64,000 nucleotides of DNA from NCBI GenBank assembly GCA_022825895.1, contig JAJDVX010000019.1, forward strand, positions 119,548-183,547, written 5' to 3'. This DNA comes from Chloroflexota bacterium (GTDB lineage: Bacteria; Chloroflexota; UBA11872). Below, piece after piece: positions 27,042 through 36,003 of the stretch (the stretch's first letter is position 1; every line of letters begins with the position of its first letter). A model generated the notes under the pieces. That model ran no database searches. It was not told the DNA's origin and worked only from the letters and a program-made list of their open reading frames with translations. A program made the translations under genes and the position numbers.

Positions 27042-28063
27042 CCGGCCGCGCCGCCATCGTGCGCGAAGCCAACCTCGTCGAAATCGAGGAAATCGACATC
27101 CCGGGCCCTCCCGGCCCCAATGAAATCCTCGTCCAGACCGAATGCACGTTCATCAGCGCCGGTACCGAACTCGCCAACTTCACCGGCCTCGACCCCGGCG
27201 TCCACGTCCCCGGCAGTTGGAACCAATTCCCCGCCCGCCCCGGCTACGCCAACTGCGGCCGCGTCATTGAGTTGGGATCAAACGTTGACACCCTTGCCGT
27301 CGGCGACCGCGTCTTCACCCAGCACAAGCATGTCTCCCATCACCTTGTTTCCGTCAACGACCCCAACACCATCGTCGTTCCCGTCCCCGCTGACGTCCCC
27401 AGCCATCTCGCCGCCGCCGTCCGCATGGGCATGGTCGCCATCACCGCCCCCCAGATCGCCGACAACCGCCTCAACGACTGGGTCGTTGTCTTCGGTCTCG
27501 GCCTCGTCGGCAACCTGGCCGCCCAGCTATTCCAGCTCGACGGCGCCCGCGTCATCGGCGTCGACCCCGTGCCCGCCCGCCGCGAGCTTGCGCAGCGCGT
27601 CGGCATCCGGCGAATCATCGGCGACGACATGTCCACGATCGTCGACCAGGTCCGCGAACTCACCGACGGCGGCGCCCAAACCGTCGTCGAAGCCGTCGGC
27701 CACGCCGGCGTGGCCCAGACCGCCGTCCACGCCGCCGCGCCCTACGGCGAACTCATCCTTCTCGGCTCCCCCCGCGCCCCCGTCACCGCCGACCTCAACG
27801 AGTTCCTCCAGCCCGTCCACCGCACCTGGGTCACCATCAAGGGCGCCCTCGAACACCGCCTGCCCATCAACCCAACCAGCCGGGGCTATCCCCTGTCTAT
27901 CGCCGGCAACGCCCGCACCATCCTCGACCTCGTGTCGGCCGGACGTCTCCAACTCGCCGAACTTATCTCCCACCGCCTCCCCGCCAGCCAGATCGCCACC
28001 GCCTACGACGGCCTTCTCAACCACCCTGACGAGTTTTGGGGCGTCGCCCTCGACTGGCGCTAA
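27038..28063 (+). CDS. MDR-type alcohol dehydrogenase-like protein
   Basis: A 341-residue medium-chain dehydrogenase. The N-terminal GroES-like domain carries FISAGTELANFTG and RPGYANCGRV, and the cofactor fold VVVFGLGLVGNLAAQLF starts near residue 150. Typical catalytic zinc cysteine/histidine pairs are not evident, so it may belong to the zinc-free group found next to Gfo/Idh oxidoreductases. The overlap with the preceding dehydrogenase suggests that the two oxidise a shared substrate. Substrate unknown. Confidence 0.8.
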   Translation: MTGRAAIVREANLVEIEEIDIPGPPGPNEILVQTECTFISAGTELANFTGLDPGVHVPGSWNQFPARPGYANCGRVIELGSNVDTLAVGDRVFTQHKHVSHHLVSVNDPNTIVVPVPADVPSHLAAAVRMGMVAITAPQIADNRLNDWVVVFGLGLVGNLAAQLFQLDGARVIGVDPVPARRELAQRVGIRRIIGDDMSTIVDQVRELTDGGAQTVVEAVGHAGVAQTAVHAAAPYGELILLGSPRAPVTADLNEFLQPVHRTWVTIKGALEHRLPINPTSRGYPLSIAGNARTILDLVSAGRLQLAELISHRLPASQIATAYDGLLNHPDEFWGVALDWR

Positions 28064-28264
28064 CGCCTGCATCTGCGGCGGACTGATGCACGGTCTCCGT
28101 ACCTGCTGTGCGCGCGCCACCACACGCCTCCGAATGCGGGTCCTCGACGACTGCATTGAAGCCCTGAACGCAATCCGACGCTGCTAACATGGGCCGGAAT
28201 TCGGGCAACATCGCTTAGCTTCACCTTCTATCATGCCCCTGACGCAAAGAGTTGGATAAAACGT

Positions 28265-29998
28265 ATGCGCTTTGAGCCGGCCGAAAAGTGCCCACCCCGG
28301 CAGGCGCTTGGCGCGGCTCTTCTGATCTTCGTTCCAAACACGATTAGCGTCGTTCTGCTGACCACCTTCGTCATTCGAGCATCCGAAGAATCGGAAAACT
28401 TCCTGGCCTGGGCCACCTTCACGGGTCTGGCAATCTCCGGTTTAAGCATGATTCTGCACGCCTTCCCGTATCGCTATATGGGATCCGGCGGTCTGGTTGT
28501 CACCAACTTAAATGTTCCTCTTCTTGCCGTGTCCGTTCTTGCTCTGGCGCGAGGAGGCCCAAGCCTCCTGGCGAGCCTGGTCATCACGTCAACCCTGCTC
28601 CAATTCCTTCTTGTTTCGCGCCTTGCCTCGCTCCGTCGCATATTCACACCAACGGTAAGCGGAATCGTCATCATGCTCGTCGCGGCCTCCGCCGTGCCAT
28701 TTTTCGTCGACCGGACCATAAGCCACTCATTGGGCGACTCGGGCATCGTCCTGGTGCCGGGAGTCGTGGCTCTCGCCGCGGGTCTCTGGGGCGCCGTGCA
28801 GTCGTCGGAGGCGCGCCGCCTTTGGACGCTGCCCATCGCTGTTGCGTCCGGCCTGGTGGTCGCCGTTCCGATGGGCCTCTACGATGCGGACCAGGTCGTA
28901 GATGCGCCATGGCTTAGCGTCACCGACCTGCAATGGCCGCTGCAGGGACTCGACTTTGGCATACAGTTCTGGTCCTTGCTTCCGGCCTTCCTCGTTGTCA
29001 AGCTCACCGCCTTCCTGAAAGTCGTTGGCGATCTCTCCATAATCAGCCGCGCCTCATATCGCAATCCGGCGGCCTTGGACTTTCGGAGAATCCAAAGCGG
29101 TTTGAATCTCTATGGAGCCACGACACTCCTGACCGGACTCCTGGGAACGCTTCCCGTCTCCGCCCCGTGGTCGTCCACCGCTGTTTACATAGGCTTTACA
29201 GGGATTGCTGCACGAAGTGTTGGAATCTACCTCGGTATCCTGACAATCCTGATTGCGCCGTTCGCCAAGATCGTCGCCATTCTTGCCGCGACTCCCGACG
29301 CCGTTGTTGCCGCCGTGTTTATCATCATTTTCGGCCTGCTCTTTATCGAGGGTTCCAAGGCGGTGTTCACGTCCCCCATGGACTATAGGAAAGCCGTAAT
29401 TGTCGGAGTCTCCATGGTACTGGGTATTTCGGCAGCCAGCTTTGGCCGGTTAAGCGATGGAATCTGGGGAGACTTGCTCGGAAACACGATAATCGTCGGC
29501 GGGGTTACGGCAATTGGTATGACCGTAGCGACAGGGTTCAGGGGATTTTGGCGGCGGCGCTTGAACGTCGACCTCTCGCTTTCCTCGTTGACCGACATCT
29601 CGGAGTTTCTGGAGGACTTCGCTTCCAAACGCGATTGGAGCGACTCGGCCAGGATGCGTCTGAACCTGGCCGTTGAAGAGGTCGTGCTTACGCTCGTGGA
29701 CCAGAGCGGCGAACACTCTCCTGATCAGGCCCGACGGCTAAGTGCCTCGGTGCATGCCGATGGCGATGCCGCTGAAATTGAGTTGATCGTCTATTCGCAA
29801 GACGATATCAAGGGCAACATTCAGGACCAGCTTGCCCTGGTTAGCGACCAGGCGTCGCTGGACGATGCTCACCAGCTATCGACAATGCTGCTGCGGCATT
29901 ACGCGTCGTCGGTCCATCATCGAAAGTACTACGGCGTCGACATTGTGACGTGCCGGGTCGAAGAATATGTCGCGGGCTCGGAGACCGAGCGTCGCTGA
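28265..29998 (+). CDS. NCS2-like (xanthine/uracil) permease fused to an HATPase-like domain
   Basis: The 577-residue protein has about 12 hydrophobic segments over residues 15-425, with NCS2-like blocks such as MGSGGLVVTNLNVPLL, PTVSGIVIMLVA and the helix pair near 270-320 (GLLGTLPVSAPWSSTAVY). After residue 430 comes a soluble domain of 145 residues resembling the anti-sigma/SpoIIAB HATPase fold: SARMRLNLAVEEVVLTLVDQ occupies the N-box place, but the usual Asn is absent. Such a fusion could couple transport to a regulator. The gene stands alone and is convergent with the cache-domain gene. Substrate and nucleotide binding are both unproven. Confidence 0.7.
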   Translation: MRFEPAEKCPPRQALGAALLIFVPNTISVVLLTTFVIRASEESENFLAWATFTGLAISGLSMILHAFPYRYMGSGGLVVTNLNVPLLAVSVLALARGGPSLLASLVITSTLLQFLLVSRLASLRRIFTPTVSGIVIMLVAASAVPFFVDRTISHSLGDSGIVLVPGVVALAAGLWGAVQSSEARRLWTLPIAVASGLVVAVPMGLYDADQVVDAPWLSVTDLQWPLQGLDFGIQFWSLLPAFLVVKLTAFLKVVGDLSIISRASYRNPAALDFRRIQSGLNLYGATTLLTGLLGTLPVSAPWSSTAVYIGFTGIAARSVGIYLGILTILIAPFAKIVAILAATPDAVVAAVFIIIFGLLFIEGSKAVFTSPMDYRKAVIVGVSMVLGISAASFGRLSDGIWGDLLGNTIIVGGVTAIGMTVATGFRGFWRRRLNVDLSLSSLTDISEFLEDFASKRDWSDSARMRLNLAVEEVVLTLVDQSGEHSPDQARRLSASVHADGDAAEIELIVYSQDDIKGNIQDQLALVSDQASLDDAHQLSTMLLRHYASSVHHRKYYGVDIVTCRVEEYVAGSETERR

Positions 29999-30136
29999 TC
30001 GATGTTGGGTGACTGAGCCCGGAATTCGGGCCAGGTTCGGAGTCCTGTGCCACGTCTGCCTGTCCCTCCGGCACCCGGGCGCTCGTAGCGTCGCCCAATC
30101 CAGCAGGCTGACTGCCGTCCCACGGATGAAATGAAG

Positions 30137-30172
30137 GAGCCTCGCCGGCGGCATCCGCCGCCGCCGAGGCTC
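30137..30172. terminator. Strong GC hairpin between convergent genes
   Basis: GAGCCTCG and CGAGGCTC form the outer stem, and GC-rich inner arms (CGGCGG/CCGCCG) extend it. It lies between the converging permease and cache-protein genes. On the minus strand it is followed by CTTCATTTC, a weak T-rich tract, so it could terminate the cache-protein transcript, and perhaps both. Confidence 0.4.
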
Positions 30173-30212
30173 TTCCCAGGCCGCTCTCCAGAGGAGAGAG
30201 CTGACCTAGCCG

Positions 30213-32165
30213 CTACTCATCGTCAAAGTACGCCGACCCGAAGACCAGCCCGTCGTGCCGTATCGCCCACGCGTGCGCGGCGCTGCCGCTGCCCTGGGAC
30301 GACGGTCGAAGGTTGCTGAACCAGGCGCCCTCCTCGGTCACGTTCGCGAGCTGTTCGCCGTAGTTGTAGACCATGCCGTCAAGCCCGCGAGCCCTCACGA
30401 GCGTCACGTCGGTTCCAATCCGTTGCGGCAACACCGGGTGCACCAGGTAGCGGTCGTTCTCGTCGATCATGAACAGGAACGACGCGCCGTCAAAGCTCTC
30501 CGTGCTGTTGTAGTACGCAACCGTCGCTTCCAGGCCGTCGCGCTCGTACCGCTCGATGGCTGCCTGCACGTAGGCCATCGTCGCCGCTTCCGGATCATCG
30601 GCCGTGGGGTAATAGCCCGAGGCGAAGATCCGTCCGTCGTGCCGAATGGCAAACGAGACCTTCGGGGCTTCTTGCAGCGTCACCGGGTGCGGCCACAGGT
30701 ACTCGACCCAAACGCCTTCCTCTGTTGCCGCCGCAATCGCCTTGCCCAGCTCAAACCCGTCGGATCCCACCACGTCCTTGATGTCCGTGCCAATCAGGCG
30801 CGGGAAGAGCGGGTGGACGAAGTAGATGTCGTTCGCATCCATCGCAAACAGGTAGAACTGCCCCTCGAAAGCCGCCGTGCTGTTGTAGTAGTTCGTCATC
30901 GACTCCAGGCCGTCGCGCTCGTACCGCTCGATGGCCTGTTGCACGTACTCCACCGTGTACTCACGGGGGTCGGCGCCAATCCAGGCCGGCGGTTCCGCGT
31001 CCGGGTCAGGCGTGTAGTACCCCGACGCAAAGATCAGGCCCTGGTGCCGAACCACCCAGGCCGTCTTCGGCTCTTCGCGGCCCGTGGCCGGATTCGGCCA
31101 CGGGTACTCCACCCAGTGCCCTTCCGGCGTCGCCTTCGCAATTTCCTTGCCCAGTTCGTACCCGTTCGATCCAACCACGTCCTTGATGTCCGTCCCGATC
31201 AGGTGAGGAAAGATCGGGTGCGCCAGGTAATTGTCATTGGCGTCCATCAGGAACAGGTACAGGTAACCGTCGACACTTGCATCGCTGTTGTAGTAGTCGA
31301 CCGTCGCGTCCAGACCCTCCGTCCGGTACCGACCGATCGCGTTGCTCACGTACTCCCGGATGATTTCGGCCAGGCCCGCCCGGACCGAGAAGTGTCCGGA
31401 GCTGAATACGATGCCGTCATGCAGCACGAAGTAGCTGCGTTGCGGTTCGCGCTGGCCGGTGACCGGATTCGTCTGCAGGTGATTCAGCCAAAACCCGTCT
31501 TCGGGCGCGCCGAGGACAACCCGTATGAGCGAGTGACCGGCCGGCAGCCTGGCCCCTACCAGGTTGCGGAACGCCGGCACCGCCAACACGGTCAGGGAAG
31601 ACCGCTCCACGGCAAGCAGTGAGCGGCCGTCCGCAATACTTGCTTCGCTGTTGTAGTACGCCATGGTGGCCTCGAGGCCGTCCTGCTCGTACGCCGCAAT
31701 AGCGGCCGACACATACGCCAGCGTCTGTGCGTCCGCCTCCGCGGTTGCCCCCAGGGCGATCGATGCCGGTTCCCAGTCGAACCGCTCAATGCTCAGCCGC
31801 TCCTGCAGGCCCCGCGGGCTGTTCACCCATGTTCGATAGCCGTCGGTGAAGCCTGTCCAATTGGTCGCCTTGTCCCACAGCAGCACGCCGCCTGACGTCT
31901 GCTGGCGCGTGATGCCGTCGCTCGGATCGTGCTGCTCGTTGTCCACGCAGTCGCCAACCGTGTCGGGAGCCATCGCCTGAAGGTCCCCAAAGCCCAGGAC
32001 AAACTCGCAGTCCGGGTGGTCCGCGGAGACCCGACCGCCGGGTCCAATCAGCGTGAATGCCACGGCAACAAGTGCCGCGATAACCGCAACCACCAGCAAG
32101 CGAGGTACGGACTGCATGCCGGCCGACGCTGCGACTTCGGACACTGCTACTCGACTTCGGAACAT
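30213..32165 (-). CDS. Exported protein with tandem cache sensor domains
   Basis: The ATG at 32165 is preferred to the longer frame because AAGGGA stands 7 bases before it; the product is 650 residues. A single N-terminal hydrophobic helix (about 20-42) anchors or exports it. Next is a segment with LLWDKATNWTGFTDGYRTW, a type common in Chloroflexota extracellular proteins. Then come four related units, each led by YVxxAIxRYxxDGLExxxxYYNS; the last three continue YLFxxDANDxYxxHPxFPxLIGTDIKDVV and end in an IFASGYY strand, the hallmark of soluble cache domains. No kinase, chemotaxis or cyclase output domain follows, so it is a sensor or binding module without visible output. Confidence 0.75.
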   Translation of the reverse strand: MFRSRVAVSEVAASAGMQSVPRLLVVAVIAALVAVAFTLIGPGGRVSADHPDCEFVLGFGDLQAMAPDTVGDCVDNEQHDPSDGITRQQTSGGVLLWDKATNWTGFTDGYRTWVNSPRGLQERLSIERFDWEPASIALGATAEADAQTLAYVSAAIAAYEQDGLEATMAYYNSEASIADGRSLLAVERSSLTVLAVPAFRNLVGARLPAGHSLIRVVLGAPEDGFWLNHLQTNPVTGQREPQRSYFVLHDGIVFSSGHFSVRAGLAEIIREYVSNAIGRYRTEGLDATVDYYNSDASVDGYLYLFLMDANDNYLAHPIFPHLIGTDIKDVVGSNGYELGKEIAKATPEGHWVEYPWPNPATGREEPKTAWVVRHQGLIFASGYYTPDPDAEPPAWIGADPREYTVEYVQQAIERYERDGLESMTNYYNSTAAFEGQFYLFAMDANDIYFVHPLFPRLIGTDIKDVVGSDGFELGKAIAAATEEGVWVEYLWPHPVTLQEAPKVSFAIRHDGRIFASGYYPTADDPEAATMAYVQAAIERYERDGLEATVAYYNSTESFDGASFLFMIDENDRYLVHPVLPQRIGTDVTLVRARGLDGMVYNYGEQLANVTEEGAWFSNLRPSSQGSGSAAHAWAIRHDGLVFGSAYFDDE

Positions 32166-32403
32166 TCTTGAGTCCCTTCTCCGTGACGTCCGCCACGTTG
32201 CGTTAGGCGACAACAAACGCGCGCGCCAGCCTACATCAGGACCCAACAACACCCCAAAATTGACGAGCCCGCGATGCCGGAGTCAGGCCCACGCACGCGC
32301 GTGGCACAACTCGCCCTGGGTCACGGCAAACCGTCACTCGCCGGTTAGCCTCGGTCCGCGACGGTCCCCTGACTCCAGGGCGTCCGTCCCGGCTGCCCAA
32401 CGT

Positions 32404-33081
32404 CTACGCTCCGAGGCGCCGCCGTAAGGCGTCAACCGCGCTGGGGTCGGTGCAAGCCGCGTAATGCCCTGGCAGCACAGTCCGCAGTCCGCCGGTCGCC
32501 AGTCGCCTGATTGACGCATCCTGGGCCGCTAGGTCGGTCGCAAGGTGCCGCACATTAGGACGCAAGTGGCCTCGCATGTATATCAGCGCGTCTCCCACAA
32601 TCCCCACGTCATCCCGCACCAGGCTCATGCTCCCCGGCGTGTGCCCCGGCGTATGCAGCACCTGCCAGTCGCCCACGACGTCCCCTTCCTCCAGGGTCGT
32701 CGCGATCTCGGGCGCTTCCCAGCGCAGCACTTGCGGGACGGGCTGGTGGTACAGCAACCGACGCAAGCCCGGACTGTCTGAGGGATTCGACACTAACGCC
32801 GCGTCTGCCGCGTGAATCGCTACCGGCGCGTCCAGGTCTCGCGCCAACTGCGCCGCGCTGCCCGAGTGGTCGTAGTCGTAATGCGTCAGCACGATCCGAT
32901 CCACCGAGCCAGGAGCCACGCCCGTGGCCCGCACGGCACGCTGGATTGCCCCTGACACGTGGCTCACGCCCGTATCGATCAACAGCGTTTCCGCGCCAAC
33001 CGCCAGGTACGCCAGTGCGCCCCACCAGCCGCCAAGGGCAAACACACCCTCGGCAACCTCGCGCGGATATCTACTAAGCAC
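32404..33081 (-). CDS. MBL-fold metallo-hydrolase
   Basis: A 225-residue metallo-beta-lactamase-fold enzyme. The main metal motif reads THYDYDHSG: HxDxDH in place of the usual HxHxDH. The other ligands are present: the second-histidine motif HTPGHTPGS, the bridging aspartate in GDAL and the C-terminal LPGHY histidine. The substitution may change metal use. These proteins include glyoxalase II-like thioesterases and many unassigned hydrolases. It starts at GTG. Neighbours give no pathway clue. Confidence 0.8.
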   Translation of the reverse strand: MLSRYPREVAEGVFALGGWWGALAYLAVGAETLLIDTGVSHVSGAIQRAVRATGVAPGSVDRIVLTHYDYDHSGSAAQLARDLDAPVAIHAADAALVSNPSDSPGLRRLLYHQPVPQVLRWEAPEIATTLEEGDVVGDWQVLHTPGHTPGSMSLVRDDVGIVGDALIYMRGHLRPNVRHLATDLAAQDASIRRLATGGLRTVLPGHYAACTDPSAVDALRRRLGA

Positions 33082-33169
33082 GATGAATCATGCTCAATCG
33101 TCCATGAGGCTCCACGGCCAGACCGAAAGGTAGCGGCAGACCGCGCCGAAGCCGGCGCCTACCTGAGCG

Positions 33170-33415
33170 CTACGAGTCGCAGTCCTGGCCGAGCGTGCCT
33201 TCCCAGTAATGGTCGCCAGGCAGCAGGTTCGTGTTGCCCACACTGCCTTCCTTGTAGCCCGTGCAGTAAAAGTCGCCGGGGTTCAGCTTGAACTCGCCGC
33301 TTCGTTTTGGCTCACTATCGCCACACGCGGTGAGCGTGAAGGCGAGCGCCAGTAGTATCCCGGCGCCCGCGACTTTCCCCGTGCGCCCTGCACGACGAAT
33401 CGACTTCGAAATCAT
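33170..33415 (-). CDS. Small secreted lipoprotein
   Basis: An 81-residue protein with an N-terminal signal (KSIRRAGRTGK then a hydrophobic run) ending in a lipobox, LTAC, with the cysteine at residue 31. The mature part is acidic, about 50 residues, and has two further cysteines (FYCTGY, QDCDS). No family recognised. Another small lipoprotein at 35751-35933 has a similar layout (CGDxExKR after the lipobox). Confidence 0.6.
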   Translation of the reverse strand: MISKSIRRAGRTGKVAGAGILLALAFTLTACGDSEPKRSGEFKLNPGDFYCTGYKEGSVGNTNLLPGDHYWEGTLGQDCDS

Positions 33416-33689
33416 CCGGCGCCTCCCCGAGCGGAAACGTCCGAGCGCAGCCCTTTGAGCACGGCGCCCCTCTACGTCAGTCTAATGATGCGGCGAACCG
33501 AGACCTCGGTCAACCTTGGGCCGCCGCAAGCACGCGATACCAGCCCGCGGCGCATCTCGCCCGCCGCCGCTTCCTTGCCCTCGATCGTCGTCCGCGGGAC
33601 GATCCGGCGGCAGCCTGAGCTACTGCGCCTCATGTCGTTCCGTCTCGGGCTAATATTCCCAGCGACACTTCCAAAGGCCGATTAGCCGC

Positions 33690-34274
33690 GTGACGCTCAG
33701 CCGACTTCTGGATCCCTGGTCACAGTTCCGCCCGTTGCCCCTGGTCCTTGCCCTGGTCCTGGCCCTTGCGCTCGCTGCCTGCGGTGAGTCGGCTGCTGAT
33801 GCCTCAGGCGGCGAGGGCTCCGGTGTCGCTCCGCCCGGACCAATCGACGCGACTCCGGGCGAGACCGTCGAGCGCGATGGCGTCGCCATCACCGTCTTCG
33901 AGGCCGGCGCGGCCCGTTCGTTCGACCGCCGCGAACAAGCTGCCGACGGCAAGATCTTCATCTCGGCCAGGCTTTCGATACGCAACTCTGGCTCCGAGAT
34001 TCCCGCCCAGGGTCCGGACGCGCTCGTGCTCGAACTACCCGACGGGACCATCGGTAAACCCTGGATTGTCACCCCGGGCAGCCGCCTGCGAGACACCGGA
34101 CCGGGACCAGGGGAGGAATTCGGCGGCTGGCGTAGCTGGGAAGTGCCCGAGGGCACTCGCGCGGCGACCCTCAGCTTCCGGCCTGAACCCGGCGTCGAGA
34201 TTCGCTTCGGGTTCGCCTTGTCGGGCGAAGTCCGCGATCGCTGGCAGGTAACGTCGGACCTTCGCCACGTCTGA
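33690..34274 (+). CDS. Lipoprotein, DUF4352-like, paralogue A
   Basis: A 194-residue protein from GTG with a signal sequence ending in LAAC (lipobox). After a Ser/Gly-rich linker there is a beta-rich domain (RDGVAITVFEAGAARSF, KIFISARLSIRNSG) of the kind seen in DUF4352 extracellular lipoproteins. It closely resembles the next gene, including RSWEVPEGTRAAT near the C-terminus, so the two arose by duplication. Function unknown; presumably displayed on the outer face of the membrane. Confidence 0.65.
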   Translation: MTLSRLLDPWSQFRPLPLVLALVLALALAACGESAADASGGEGSGVAPPGPIDATPGETVERDGVAITVFEAGAARSFDRREQAADGKIFISARLSIRNSGSEIPAQGPDALVLELPDGTIGKPWIVTPGSRLRDTGPGPGEEFGGWRSWEVPEGTRAATLSFRPEPGVEIRFGFALSGEVRDRWQVTSDLRHV

Positions 34275-34442
34275 TGGCCGCGCTCTGTGTGCCGCCCGGT
34301 CGTAAGCGTCGCCATCAAGGGTGAACTCCAGGTGCCGTCGCGCCGACTCGAGCCCGCGCACACCGTCGGCTCGCCCGCCTCGTGCGATAAGCTGGCATTG
34401 AGTCCAGCACGGCGGGCGTTCCCACTCCCGAGGTTCTTTCCA

Positions 34443-34982
34443 ATGACCCGATTCCGCATCCCTCGCCGCGCCATGGTCGGCGTGGTGCTTGGCTTTGTCC
34501 TCGCCGTCGCGCTAGCTGCCTGCGGTGAATCGGGTGGCGACGAGTCGATCGCTGTCGATCCGCCCGGACCCGTTGACGCGCAGGTTGGCGGATCTGTTGA
34601 CAAGGGTGGGGCCAACATCACCCTCACCGAAGTCGGCGCCACTCGCTCCTTCGGCAGCTTCGATAACGCCGAGCCCGGCTTCATGTTCATCTCCGCCTAC
34701 TTCGTCGTGCAGAACAGCGGCAGCGGCTCCATCAACCTCGATCCTGAAGTCATGACCCTCGAACTTGCTGGCGGTGGCACCGGCATCGCCCGCCAGGCCG
34801 CCCCGGCCGCTCGGCTGGCCAATGCCGGCCCCGCGCCGGGTGCCGAGGAACGCGGTTGGCGCAGTTGGGAGGTCCCCGAAGGCACCCGCGCCGCCACCAT
34901 CAGCTACAAGCCCACCGCCGACACCGAAATCCGCTTCGGCGTCATCGTCCCGACCGAAATCAAGGAGCGCTGGCGCGTCTGA
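34443..34982 (+). CDS. Lipoprotein, DUF4352-like, paralogue B
   Basis: The ATG at 34443 is preferred to the upstream in-frame start because a signal sequence begins directly there (RFRIPRRAMVGVVLGF) and GAGG lies about 8 bases upstream. The lipobox is LAAC. The mature domain is paralogous to the preceding gene: DKGGANITLTEVGATRSF, FMFISAYFVVQNSGSG and RSWEVPEGTRAATISY. At 179 residues it is slightly shorter. Probably co-transcribed with its paralogue and with the following membrane-protein gene. Confidence 0.65.
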   Translation: MTRFRIPRRAMVGVVLGFVLAVALAACGESGGDESIAVDPPGPVDAQVGGSVDKGGANITLTEVGATRSFGSFDNAEPGFMFISAYFVVQNSGSGSINLDPEVMTLELAGGGTGIARQAAPAARLANAGPAPGAEERGWRSWEVPEGTRAATISYKPTADTEIRFGVIVPTEIKERWRV

Positions 34983-35009
34983 TCGTCCGGCGCCCGCGAC
35001 GAGCTTGCC

Positions 35010-35492
35010 GTGACGCTTGAGCTCTGGAACTTCCTGCTCGTCATCCACCAGTTCAGCGGCACGGCGGCGCTCGGCGCCTTTACCGGGGCGCTTGTCGTGG
35101 TGGTCCAGGGCCGTCGCATGGCCATGGCCGGCGGCTGGACCGACGGCCTCCCCACCGAACCCGTTCTCCGCGCCCTCAACCGCTGGGTAACCGCGCCCTC
35201 AATGACCCTGCTGCTCGCCAGTGGCCTCGGCCTGGCCCTCACCAACTCCTACCGGATGAGTCCCACGTTCCTCGTCACCAGCACCGTCGCCATGGGCCTC
35301 GCAACCGCCATCTGGCTAGGCGTTATGCTCCCGGCCGAAACCCACTTCCGCGCCGGCCGTCAATGGCCCCTCGGATGGCGGCGTTGGATTGCCGGCTGGA
35401 TCGCCCTGGCGGTCCTCGTCCTCTTTGCCTTCGCCATGATGATCATCCGCCCCGTCTGGTGGCCCGCCGTCACCGCCTGGACCCCCGGCTGA
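35010..35492 (+). CDS. Four-helix integral membrane protein, unknown
   Basis: A 160-residue protein from GTG with four predicted transmembrane helices (about residues 7-32, 62-80, 86-107 and 124-147). A histidine in the first helix (FLLVIHQFSG) and the helix spacing resemble DUF2269/CopD-like membrane proteins, but this is weak. It lies 27 bases after the second lipoprotein gene in the same direction. No catalytic motif is visible. Confidence 0.55.
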   Translation: MTLELWNFLLVIHQFSGTAALGAFTGALVVVVQGRRMAMAGGWTDGLPTEPVLRALNRWVTAPSMTLLLASGLGLALTNSYRMSPTFLVTSTVAMGLATAIWLGVMLPAETHFRAGRQWPLGWRRWIAGWIALAVLVLFAFAMMIIRPVWWPAVTAWTPG

Positions 35493-35626
35493 TCGCAGGC
35501 GCCTCGATGAAGGCCAATCCCGGCTGAGGCCCGGCTTGGCTCAGCGGTTAACCGACCCCGCCTAGAGACCCTTGCATAACCCGAGGAACGAGTGTGCGAT
35601 GTCACTCGCCTCACGCGGGCGCCGTT

Positions 35627-35716
35627 CTTTCCCCTCTCCAGGGGGAGAGGCAGAGCCCCTCCTGAGCTTGCCGAAGGATTCGGCCGTCCTCGGCCGAAAT
35701 CGGTGAGGGGTCTTCC
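35627..35716. repeat. Dispersed palindromic repeat (mqnC-mqnD family)
   Basis: The interval between the membrane-protein gene and a small lipoprotein gene holds one unit: CCCCTCTCC, GGGGGAGAGG, then TTCGGCCGTC and CGGCCGAAA arms, then GGTGAGGGGTCTTCCGGGC. The internal CGGCCG arms also occur in the first copy of the 15.9 kb array. A string like GACCCTTGCATAACCC precedes it near 35570, as it does in the array. No gene in the interval. Confidence 0.7.
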
Positions 35717-35750
35717 GGGCAACCACCTCAGGGTTACGCAGAGGTCCGGT

Positions 35751-35933
35751 CTAGCAGGGACCGCCGCCCGACCCGCCGCACCGCTCCGGCGCGATGGCTG
35801 TGCTGTAGTCCTGGCGCTTCAACTCTTCGTCGCCGCAGGCGCCCAACGCCAGGCTGAGCGCTACCAGAAAGGCAACGCCAACCAGCGACGTGCGCTGGAA
35901 TCCGCGACGTCCTGCTCGAACCCACAGGCTCAT
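35751..35933 (-). CDS. Very small lipoprotein (60 aa)
   Basis: A signal sequence with a basic start (SLWVRAGRRGFQR), a hydrophobic core and lipobox LGAC, followed by only about 27 residues (GDEELKRQDYS and a Cys/Gly-rich end, CGGSGGGPC). Its layout matches the lipoprotein at 33170-33415. Function unknown. The complete export signal in so short a frame argues that it is real. Confidence 0.5.
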   Translation of the reverse strand: MSLWVRAGRRGFQRTSLVGVAFLVALSLALGACGDEELKRQDYSTAIAPERCGGSGGGPC

Positions 35934-36003
35934 GTTCCTTACCTGTCAGAGAATTGGCTCGTGCCTAACCCTAGCGCAACCGGATTTCCGACAGCACGCG
36001 GAA

